The notes beneath the pieces are model-generated. The model made no database searches. It was not told the origin of the DNA and saw nothing but the letters and a program-made list of their open reading frames with translations. A DNA stretch of 64,000 nt from Tritrichomonas musculus (Eukaryota > Parabasalia > Tritrichomonadida > Tritrichomonadidae). Of the stretch, positions 20,580-28,887 are shown in pieces. Each line of letters begins with the position of its first letter. Within the stretch, counting starts at the first letter, position 1. The translations under genes and the position numbers were made by a program. The DNA is taken from the NCBI GenBank assembly GCA_039105265.1, contig JAPFFF010000001.1, forward strand, positions 4,402,001 through 4,466,000, in the 5' to 3' direction.

Positions 20580-21710
20580 ATGTCACGTACTTCAACTTGG
20601 GAAATAGAACTTCCTCCTAACATTGATAGCTTGGGACAAGAGCACTTGAATAAAGTTTGCTCATGCAGAAGGAGAGTCTTTACAACTGATGAAGATAAAT
20701 TACTTGCAGAACTTGTTACATCAAAAGAATGCTCAAATTGGTTCGAAGTTGCCCAGAAAATACCAGGCAGAACGCCTCGCCAATGCCGTGACAGGTGGAC
20801 CAACTATTTGTCCCCAACAAATAGCTTTGAACCATGGACTTTAGAAGAAGATCAAAAAGTAATTGATCGTGTTAATGAACTCGGCACTCGTTGGTCCATG
20901 ATCTCAAAGCTTATTCCTGGGAGATCAGATAATTGTATCAAAAATAGATGGTACTCATGCCTTAAAGCTCAGTGCGCTCTTGATGCACATGGAAAATACT
21001 ATTTGCGTCCTTTAGCTAAAGCACAAAAGAAAGCCTCCACATCACTATCTAGTGATTCAACAAAGAATTCAAATCAAAAGCAACATGATAAAGCTTTATC
21101 AATAGCTCCAGCTTCTGATTCCAACACTTTGAATTCTAATGAAACCATTCAAAATCTTAAAAAACCTCAAGCTAATATTATGAATCAAGAGCCAAAATCT
21201 TGCAAACCAGAAAATCCGAATCCATCATTAATTCAACATCAACAGACTTTGATTCAGTCACAACCTATAATTCAACCACAACCACAGACTTTAATTCAAC
21301 CACAACCACAGACTTTAATCCAACCACAACCACAGACTTTAATTCAATCACAGCCACAAACTTTAATTCAACCACAGCCACAGACTTTAATCCAATCACA
21401 ACTACAGACAACAAATCAGCAATCACCATTTTTCCTTCAACAAATGGTTCAGCAGCCTTATCTACAATACCAATTGAAGATGCAGCAACAAATTCAATTA
21501 CAACAACAACTTCAGCATCAACCCATATCTTTTTTCGTTCCAGAGTATGATCAAACAGATTTTAAGCCTTCTTTTGAAGAGTCACAAACAAATGAAGATC
21601 TTGAAGCCGAAGCTGACGATTTTTGGGATCAACAACTATATAAACAAATAATTGGCATTAGCCAAGATCCATTTAATGCAACACCAGATTTATTCGGTGA
21701 ATGGTTTTAA
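20580..21710 (+). CDS. Two-repeat Myb-like DNA-binding protein
   Basis: 376 residues. Two Myb/SANT repeats lie near the N terminus, at about 33-77 and 84-128. The core aromatics are F34, W54, W73 and W86, W105, W124; the first tryptophan of repeat one is replaced by Phe, which is common in Myb. The segments GRTPRQCRDRW and GRSDNCIKNRW are the recognition helices, so it should bind DNA in the nucleus as a transcription factor; trichomonads have many such R2R3-type proteins. The remainder is low-complexity: a Ser/Asn linker, then an imperfect 8-residue repeat (QPQTLIQP) at about 220-280, a Gln-rich tract and an acidic, aromatic C-terminal tail that could activate transcription. Start at the first ATG, after a poly-A-rich leader. 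Confidence 0.9.
   Translation: MSRTSTWEIELPPNIDSLGQEHLNKVCSCRRRVFTTDEDKLLAELVTSKECSNWFEVAQKIPGRTPRQCRDRWTNYLSPTNSFEPWTLEEDQKVIDRVNELGTRWSMISKLIPGRSDNCIKNRWYSCLKAQCALDAHGKYYLRPLAKAQKKASTSLSSDSTKNSNQKQHDKALSIAPASDSNTLNSNETIQNLKKPQANIMNQEPKSCKPENPNPSLIQHQQTLIQSQPIIQPQPQTLIQPQPQTLIQPQPQTLIQSQPQTLIQPQPQTLIQSQLQTTNQQSPFFLQQMVQQPYLQYQLKMQQQIQLQQQLQHQPISFFVPEYDQTDFKPSFEESQTNEDLEAEADDFWDQQLYKQIIGISQDPFNATPDLFGEWF
21268..21400 (+). repeat. 24-bp tandem repeat inside the Myb gene
   Basis: Imperfect units of the kind CAACCACAGACTTTAATTCA encode the QPQTLIQP repeats. About five copies, in phase with the reading frame. Confidence 0.8.
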
Positions 21711-22111
21711 AAAATAAAGAGCGGTTCTTATTATTTTCTTTTTTTATTTCTTTTTTAAACCCATAAAAAAAAATATTAGATATAATTAGATGAGAATGTG
21801 ATTTCTATCATATTAAAAACTATTTATCAACAACTTTTCAATATGATGCAAAAGTAGTATCATTTGATTTTTTATTTCTTATTTATCCTATATATAATAA
21901 GAGTTCATTTTGAACATAGGCTTAAAAAAATCAGAATAATATCAGTATATCAAATCTATCATTAAAAAAAATCCTATCTCTAATATATAAAGAGTTTCTA
22001 TTCAAAAATGATTAAAATATAATATTTTTTAACTTTTTGAGAGCGAAAAGGTGGATGAAAAAAAATCACTTCATATCTTTGATTTGATATTCTCTATTTA
22101 CCAATTTAGCC
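21711..22111. other. 3' flank of the Myb gene, nothing recognised
   Basis: AT-rich, no gene or repeat seen before the palindrome array begins. Confidence 0.6.
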
Positions 22112-22735
22112 TTCCACCTGCGGCTATCGCTTCTCAGCTGCAGGTGGAAGTAAAGAAATAAGGAAACCAAGTTTCCACCTGCGGCTGAGCTGCGACAGCT
22201 GCAGGTGGAAAATCACTATTTACCAATTTATCCTTCCACCTGCGGCTATCGCTTCTCAGCTGCAGGTGGAAAATCACTATTTACCAATTTATCCTTCCAC
22301 CTGCGGCTATCGCTTCTCAGCTGCAGGTGGAAAATCACTATTTACCAATTTAGCCTTCCACCTGCAGCTATCGCTTCTCAGCTGCAGGTGGAAGTAAAGA
22401 AATAAGGAAACCAAGTTTCCACCTGCGGCTGAGCTGCGACAGCTGCAGGTGGAAAATCACTATTTACCAATTTATCCTTCCACCTGCGGCTATCGCTTCT
22501 CAGCTGCAGGTGGAAAATCACTATTTACCAATTTAGCCTTCCACCTGCAGCTATCGCAACTTAGCTGCAGTTGGAACTAATTACGCGAATTAAACTTCCA
22601 CCTGCAGCTAAAATGCGATAGCTTTAGGTGGAAGTAATTACTTAAATGTACCATTTCAAACTTCCACCTGAAGCTATCGCAACTTAGCTGCAGTTGGAAC
22701 TAATTACGCGAATTAAACTTCCACCTGCAACTAAA
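22112..22735. repeat. Array of eleven palindromes with 61-bp period
   Basis: Each unit is an imperfect palindrome of about 38 bp: TTCCACCTGCGGC, a 12-nt loop, then GCTGCAGGTGGAA. A 23-nt A/T-rich spacer follows. Arm starts fall at 22112, 22173, 22234, 22295, 22356, 22417 and 22478, 22539 (exactly 61 bp each), then 22596, 22662 and 22719. There are at least three unit types, differing in loop (CTTCTCA, or GAGCTGCGACA, or GCAACTTA) and spacer. A two-unit block (22112 and 22173) recurs at 22356 and 22417, showing block duplication. The arms are far richer in GC than the surroundings, and they are the best-conserved part. Not CRISPR: spacers are themselves repeated. Confidence 0.95.
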
Positions 22736-22828
22736 AGTTTTAAATATTTTTTTATTTATATTATTTTTCTTTTAGTTTTTATTTGTTCAAAATATTTTTT
22801 TTTTTTTTTTACATTATTTAACATAGGA

Positions 22829-22855
22829 CACTTTTTGAGCTTCGCTCAAAAAGTG
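22829..22855. other. Perfect 12-bp hairpin with TTC loop
   Basis: CACTTTTTGAGC, TTC, GCTCAAAAAGTG. Same design (perfect arms around a TTC triloop) as the hairpin in the Polinton terminal repeats. Confidence 0.85.
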
Positions 22856-22879
22856 GCCATTCTTGTCATATGTAATAAT

Positions 22880-23211
22880 GGATCAACTAAAGTATAGTAA
22901 GGCTTTTCTGAAGAACCTTCAAAAAGTGGAAATCATTCAGAAAAAATAATCTAAATAAAAATAATAAAAAAAGAATCTTTTTATGTTACAAAATTTTTAC
23001 CGATTCTTACCGCCAGCCGCGGGGTCTCGACTCGGCTTCGCTTCGCTCAGCCTCGCTCGACGCCCGCTAGGCGGTATGTAGCCTCGGTAAAAATTATGTA
23101 AAAATATAAAAAGATTTGTTTTTTCAATTTTTTTATTTAGATTATTTTTTCTGAATGATTTCCACTTTTTGAAGGTTCTTCAGAAAAGCCTTACTATACT
23201 TTAGTTTATCC
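22880..23211. mobile_element. Fold-back element with GC-rich core
   Basis: Two inverted arms of about 83 bp (22880-22963 and 23128-23211) match almost perfectly; the outer ends read GGATCAACTAAAG and CTTTAGTTTATCC. Between them is a second inverted pair (TTTTTATGT... / ...ACATAAAAA-like) and a core of about 70 bp (around 23008-23077) that is strongly GC-rich and itself bounded by TACCGCC/GGCGGTA. No coding frame. It should fold into one long hairpin; best classed as a non-autonomous fold-back element. No clear target duplication. Confidence 0.7.
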
Positions 23212-23371
23212 ATCAGCTTTTACAATTAGTTATGCTTTGGGAAATTAGGCAGGACAGACTTCTTATGAGATTATCCGAATGAGAAAAATCGTGATAAATA
23301 ATTGTAAAAATATATTTTAAAAACAAAAAGTATACATTAAAATGCATTCATACAATAATGAAATCTATACT

Positions 23372-24367
23372 TCATTTTTCGTCCTGAGATTCATCTGAAT
23401 TATAATCGTTTTCTTCATTATCAAGATCAGGAGACAATTCAGTTGGTTGTTCTTCTTTAGCTTCAATAGGTGATTTTAGATTAACATCATTTTCAACATT
23501 ATCAGGAATAGAATGTGAATCATTTTGATTTTTATCTTCATAATTAGCATCATTGTAATCATCATTAACGATCGCGCTTTCATTATTTTGTTGAGTGCTG
23601 CTATTTTCAACTTCATTTGGTTCTTCCTCTTTATCAAATTGCTCTTCACTCTGTTTGGTAACTTTTGGTGGATTTCGAATATTTATATAATCTTCTGGTT
23701 TGATTCGTGATTTGCAATGAAGCAATGTTGGATCTTTTTGCCACATAATAAAGAATAGAGTTTGAACTGATGCCTCATCTAGGCCTACTGTTGCGCGTTT
23801 TACCTCATCAAATATTGAAAAATCCGGTAGTTTTAGTGGATCAATTATTGTAATGGGTTTTTTATTTTTTGGTTGACCAAAGCCACTTTCATTGATGCTT
23901 TCTTCTTCTTCATGCTCTTCTTCAACCTCTTTATCTAGTTCTGATTTAGGTTTAATGAATGATTGTAAAGTTTCTTGCAATATATTTAAAAATAATGGTC
24001 GTAATATGATTCCTGTTTTGAGTTTATCACATGTTTTAAATAGAGTTAAAAATTTGTGGGTGAACTGAGGAAATAAAATGCAGCAGGGAAAAGCTAATAG
24101 AAAATTCCCAAAAGCTATTCGATGAGATAATAAAGTTCCTGATGAAATTGATGGGTCGACACATTCACAAACAAATACTATAAATGGATATGGAATATTT
24201 TCACAAAAAACAGAAAGAAGGGAATAATAATCGTCACAATTTAAGCGAGTATCTGGTGGGAAATTTTCAAATGCTTCAAGAACATCCATTACACAAACAA
24301 TTCTAGAATCATTTGATTTAAAAATATTTGTAAATTCCCAAGATATTAAACTTTCCTCTTCTTCCAT
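23372..24367 (-). CDS. Hypothetical protein with acidic tail
   Basis: 331 residues from the ATG at 24367. Residues about 20-135 form a compact helical domain (DDYYSLLSVFCENIPYPFIVF, ISSGTLLSHRIAFGNFLLAFP, PLFLNILQETLQSF). The middle holds a second short helical part (LDEASVQTLFFIMWQKDPTLL), and the last 90 residues are Glu/Asp/Asn-rich and probably unstructured. The domain order and the ...Y..LL...C...P / ...F..FLFAF pattern faintly recall CSTPP1 (C11orf49), a regulator of tubulin polyglutamylation, which would suit a flagellate, but the similarity is too weak for a name. No membrane span or signal peptide. Confidence 0.7.
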   Translation of the reverse strand: MEEEESLISWEFTNIFKSNDSRIVCVMDVLEAFENFPPDTRLNCDDYYSLLSVFCENIPYPFIVFVCECVDPSISSGTLLSHRIAFGNFLLAFPCCILFPQFTHKFLTLFKTCDKLKTGIILRPLFLNILQETLQSFIKPKSELDKEVEEEHEEEESINESGFGQPKNKKPITIIDPLKLPDFSIFDEVKRATVGLDEASVQTLFFIMWQKDPTLLHCKSRIKPEDYINIRNPPKVTKQSEEQFDKEEEPNEVENSSTQQNNESAIVNDDYNDANYEDKNQNDSHSIPDNVENDVNLKSPIEAKEEQPTELSPDLDNEENDYNSDESQDEK

Positions 24368-24697
24368 CAAATAAAGCTTAAAAAAAAAAAAAAAAACGAA
24401 TTTTTAAACGAACCTTTATTAAAAACTGAAAATAACGTATTATAATATTGGATGGGTTAACAATAGTTATATATAAAAAATATTTATAATAATAAAAATG
24501 TTGAAAATAATAGATTGGCTGCAAACAAGAAAAAAAGATAAGACTAATTTCATATAAAAATATTTAAATATAACATTACAACATTTCCATTTCCAAACAA
24601 AATAACAAAACAGTTAAATTAGAGTTTTTTTTTTTTTCAAAGTTATTGAAACTCTAATGAAGAATTCAAAAAAGGCCGTTACTAACACATCTTAATA
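24368..24697. other. Intergenic between two leftward genes
   Basis: About 330 bp, with A and T runs of 15-16 and no other feature. It should hold the promoter of the 331-residue gene and the 3' end of the transcript from the neighbour. Confidence 0.6.
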
Positions 24698-26629
24698 CTA
24701 AGTTGACTCGTCGCTTTTATTTGAGGAAACTTTTTTCTTTAATTTTAAGTTTTCATTTTTTAAAAATTCGCTCTGTTCTGAAAGCTCATTTATTTGAGTT
24801 TCATACATTTCAACAATCTCAAATTTTTGTTTAGAAACAATATCAAGATTTTCTCTGAGAAGTTGATTCTCTTTTTGAAGAAGTAGAGCTTTCTGTTGAA
24901 GCCTTGCTATAATAATTTGACTCCATTCTTGAAGTTGTTGTTTCGATGTCTCAAGTTTTTGGACCATTTGCGCATATCGATTAAGGGCTGACTCGTCATC
25001 GTCAGAATTACTTCTTGGACTATTCTGTGAAGCATCATTTTTATTGTCATTATAAATAGAATTATTAATAGCAATAACACCTTTTCTATAGTCTTCAAGA
25101 AAGTTGTTATTATTAATGTCATCATTATTATCATCAAGACTAGAAATACCTTTAATGGCATTTAAAATATTATTCTTTGGATCCAAATTTGGGACTGGAC
25201 TATATTGAACTTTGGCATCAATGCTACTGTTAATATTGTTTGTATTAGCATTTTCATTTGAATATGTGCTATTCGTATTTGGGTTATTATTATTATTGCT
25301 TGCATTATTGTTATTGACATTATCAATTTCGCTGTTGTTGGAATTATTTTTATCGATAATAGACGATTTTTGTTGATTATTCTTTGGCAGTCTTTGCAGC
25401 ATTGCTAATGATGACTTCGAGCCAAGTTTTAGATTTGAGAGGCTTTTCGAACTTGCTGTTCCAATTTTACTTCCTTTAACATTGCTTTTTTGAACACGCG
25501 CATTTTCAGGACTTGAATTGTCATTAATATTATTAGAATTGGTATTATTTTTATTTAAGGTATTACTAGTATTATTATTAATATCATTGACAGTTTTAGA
25601 TGTGCTTGGTTGATTTGAGTTTTCATTTGATTTGATTTCTTTTGTTGATTGCTGTGCAGATTGTAAACTAGTTTCTGAACTAATTTTGCTCATTCCATTT
25701 TCTTTATTATATTTACTATTTGGATCGAAGACTTTAGTATCACATATCCTATGTGGTTGCAGGTAAATGGGGTCTGGCGATTCCAGTAATCCGTTTATTT
25801 TAAGTCCTGAAAACTTATTTTTCAGGCTTACAGAATAATTATTTGGTCCACCAAAGGAATTTGAATTAGAATCCTTTGGTAGAATTGACCAGCTTGGCAT
25901 TGATGGATCAATTTTTTGTGTTTTGACGAGTGGCATTATAACTTTAGTTGATTGGACTTGGTCAGGAACATAATTTGCTTCAACAAGATGTTGAGAACAA
26001 TCAGATGGAATATCGCCATCATCGAACCTATCTTTATAGTTTTCAATAAGGCGTAATTGCCTGAGGAACTTAAAAAAATAGATATAAAGGTTTCCACGAT
26101 TAATAATTGGGATTAAATTCTCTTCTTGAAAATGAATAACAGATTTAAATGATAAGAAATATTCAACAATTGCAAAAGGAGGTGACGAGATGTCGCCAAA
26201 TGGTTCATCAAGAATTTTTAATTTTGAAGCTATTTGCTCTTTAAGAATTTCAAAGTTAGCATGATCTGAAGAAATATCGGACGAAGCACCTGCTGCGCTA
26301 TTTAATGATTCTTGCTTAAGAAATGAAATAAAATCCGTTTTAAGATTCTGGATATCATTTATTAAAATTGGTTCGTATTTGTCTCTAAATTCGATAACTT
26401 TCAAATAACTTGAAGAAAAATAATCGCGGACAACTTCACATTTAATTTTTTCGTCAAACGTTGATAAAATTGATCGAATGCTATTATCTATTGATATGAT
26501 GAGAGGAGTTACAATTGTTTCTTTGGCATTTGGAGGGTTTTTGAGGGAAAATCCATATGAGAGATCGACCAGATACGTTTGAAGGTTTCGTAAAAGTAGG
26601 CGAAAAACTTGAACTTGCGTTTGATTCAT
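24698..26629 (-). CDS. Hypothetical protein, Asn-rich linker and coiled-coil end
   Basis: 643 residues from the first ATG at 26629; the open frame continues 33 codons upstream without an ATG. Residues 1 to about 215 are helical (VFRLLLRNLQTYLVDL, FLRQLRLIENYKDRF). A Ser/Pro/Lys middle follows, then an Asn/Ser-rich low-complexity tract (about 330-530) encoded largely by AAT/AAC runs. The C-terminal 90 residues are a strong coiled coil (ETSKQQLQEWSQIIIARLQQKALLLQKENQLLREN). This layout suggests a cytoskeletal or centrosomal scaffold but no family is recognised. Confidence 0.7.
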   Translation of the reverse strand: MNQTQVQVFRLLLRNLQTYLVDLSYGFSLKNPPNAKETIVTPLIISIDNSIRSILSTFDEKIKCEVVRDYFSSSYLKVIEFRDKYEPILINDIQNLKTDFISFLKQESLNSAAGASSDISSDHANFEILKEQIASKLKILDEPFGDISSPPFAIVEYFLSFKSVIHFQEENLIPIINRGNLYIYFFKFLRQLRLIENYKDRFDDGDIPSDCSQHLVEANYVPDQVQSTKVIMPLVKTQKIDPSMPSWSILPKDSNSNSFGGPNNYSVSLKNKFSGLKINGLLESPDPIYLQPHRICDTKVFDPNSKYNKENGMSKISSETSLQSAQQSTKEIKSNENSNQPSTSKTVNDINNNTSNTLNKNNTNSNNINDNSSPENARVQKSNVKGSKIGTASSKSLSNLKLGSKSSLAMLQRLPKNNQQKSSIIDKNNSNNSEIDNVNNNNASNNNNNPNTNSTYSNENANTNNINSSIDAKVQYSPVPNLDPKNNILNAIKGISSLDDNNDDINNNNFLEDYRKGVIAINNSIYNDNKNDASQNSPRSNSDDDESALNRYAQMVQKLETSKQQLQEWSQIIIARLQQKALLLQKENQLLRENLDIVSKQKFEIVEMYETQINELSEQSEFLKNENLKLKKKVSSNKSDEST

Positions 26630-27993
26630 CGCCTTTGATGAATCCACCTTTGATTTTTTTGTTGTTTCAATTTTTACTTGTTTAAAATAATTTGAATTTA
26701 GGTTTTCAAAGCTAATAGAATAATTCAATGAAAATAAAATTTTATTAAATATTTTATTTCAATTATTATATTTCAAAAATTCAATTTTCAAAACAATATA
26801 AAATATTTTCGAGTAGGATTAGGTTATTTCCTTTTTTAATAATGATATAGTTAATATATACATATTATAAATCATATTTCATATATATTTATAAAAAGTT
26901 AGACTTCCCTTTACCAAAAAATACAATTATTATTTTCACATAACTATTTAAAAATCGAATTGTTAAGATATAAAATCTATTTGAAAACAATAAACATATA
27001 TCTTATGAAATCAAATGAACTATATTTATTTTTAAAATATATAATAATTAATATGATATTATTAATTTAATAAGTGATTTTATTACTTATTTTCATTATG
27101 TAATTATTGCTATATTAATTCATAAAAAATTTTATTAAAAAAACGTATTTGATAAAAAACAAAAAAACAAATTTTCACAAATATTTGATTAAAAAAACAA
27201 AATCTATCAAAAATTGATTATCTTGATTATACTTTAGCAGCGTTTATTTTATTTTCATTTGCTTATATTTTTTAATATTTGATGCAACTCTTAATTTCAA
27301 CCATTTTCATTCAATTTTATTTTAATCATTTTATCTAAAAACTACATAATAAAGATTACTGCTACTAGCAAATTACTACATTCTGATCGTAAACATTTAT
27401 ATAAAAAAATTACATTCATTGATGAGCTCTCAATTTTTTTTTTTTTTGAATATTTCCATTTCTTAATAAATATGTATGGGTACTGGATTCTCTTCCGTCA
27501 TTTATTTATATATTCATATATTATATTAATTAAGAGTTAATTAGATTATTTTATAAATACCAGAATATTTTAATGGGCAATAAGTGATATATCAACGATT
27601 TTATTTTTAAATGAGAAATGATCGTTTTTTATTTTTTGAATAAGATCATTGAAATATTTGAATATAAAAATTTAATTATGAAATATTTTTATCTTTTAGA
27701 ACTACTTATATTTATAAATTATTTAATATAAATAAAAATATATAAATATATTATATTAGAAAAAATATAAATGTTAAGAATTATGTTTATTTTTTGGAGC
27801 TAAAAAAACAATTCAATATCTTTTGGTCAAGTGTAACAATTTTTTCGTTGAGCGCAAATAAAAGAATTCGTTTGTTGGTTCTAAAAATATGGAATTTTTC
27901 AATATTTGACCAGAATTTCATAATTTTTGGCTTAAAAAAAAATATAATTTTTTCAATCTTTGAAAAAAATAGTAGATTTCTAGGATAATTATT

Positions 27994-28196
27994 TCAAAAA
28001 GAAATAATTATATTTAAGACATCTTTTAAATCTTGCGAATTTTCATCAATTTTGTAATCATTAAAAATGCGAATTAAATTTTCATAATTTTCTTCAAGAT
28101 CATCTGAATTTTTCAAGAATTCCATTAAAGAAGATTCGACAAGTTCTCGAGAATGCATATATATTATGATATCTGATCTTTCAAGAATTCACTCAT
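27994..28196 (-). pseudogene. Ankyrin-family (DUF3447-type) N-terminal remnant
   Basis: Read leftward from ATG at 28196: MSEFLKDQIS, a stop, and after a frame change HSRELVESSLMEFLKNSDDL then ENYENLIRIFNDYKIDENSQ and a run of hydrophobic residues to a stop. The LIRIFNDYKI..N....LKDVL pattern is the N-terminal signature I associate with the large ankyrin-repeat families of trichomonads. No ankyrin repeats follow, so this is a truncated and frameshifted copy. Confidence 0.45.
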
Positions 28197-28246
28197 TTTA
28201 TTTTTATAAAGTAATAAAAAGTGACAAAATAGCTTGTATGCATTTT

Positions 28247-28570
28247 TTTAAAAAAACTGCTGATTAAAAGTTCATTCCCAATATAAATATAAATATAATG
28301 TAACTTATCACTATTATATTTTTATTTATTTAATATAAATTCGGAGCTCTATAACAAGATATTAAAGATTCTTATTTATCGTTTTTTCATTTTCAAATAT
28401 TTTGAATTGCTAAAAATTTATGATAAAAAAAAGAAACTTCTCAGAACTTTTTTTAAAAAACTGCTGATTAAAAGTTCATTCCCAATATATATATAAGTAT
28501 AATATAATTTAATACTATTATATATTTATTTATTTAATATAAATTCTGAGCTCTATAACAAGATATTAAA
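28247..28570. repeat. Direct repeat of about 120 bp, two copies
   Basis: A unit beginning AAAAAACTGCTGATTAAAAG and ending AGCTCTATAACAAGATATTA occurs at about 28251-28366 and 28455-28570, about 90% identical, with roughly 90 bp between. Confidence 0.8.
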
Positions 28571-28887
28571 TGATTTTAAATTTCTTTCAATATTTATATA
28601 ATTATTGAAAAATTATAAATCTTAATTTGGTCAACTTTTATTAATTAAATGCTTTTTTATATTATTATATATATAAAAATAAAATAAAAAAAATTTTTCA
28701 TAAATAAAAATTTTAAATAATTTAACGAATTTTGATCGTCTACCCACACATATCTTAATAACGAAAATTATATCTTGAACCCTCCAAAAAACTCATTACT
28801 TTTACAAATCTTTAACTCATAAAATATTTATACCAATATATACGAGAAAGTAAATAAAAAACTTTATAAATAAAAACAAACAAATTA

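Larger units (their letters stand above)
26630..28887. other. AT-rich intergenic stretch
   Basis: 2.2 kb of very AT-rich DNA. It holds the ankyrin-family remnant and a direct repeat, listed separately. Short open frames near 27794-27988 have no coding character. Confidence 0.6.

Noticed and set aside
21711-22111. Retroposon tail interpretation of A/T runs across the window
   Set aside because: Runs of A or T occur throughout the genome without bodies or target duplications.
22205-22405. Short rightward frame across the palindrome array
   Set aside because: Arises from the 61-bp repeat itself; the frame changes between units and composition is not protein-like.
22112-22735. CRISPR array
   Set aside because: The spacers are repeats too, the repeat is a palindrome, no cas genes are near and the genome is eukaryotic.
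24680-24700. ACTAACACA phrase resembling a trichomonad intron branch site
   Set aside because: It lies on the strand opposite to the adjoining gene, and no GTATGT-type donor fits.
27794-27988. 64-residue rightward frame
   Set aside because: Phe/Ile/Lys/Asn-rich chance frame in AT-rich DNA without an ATG-supported context.
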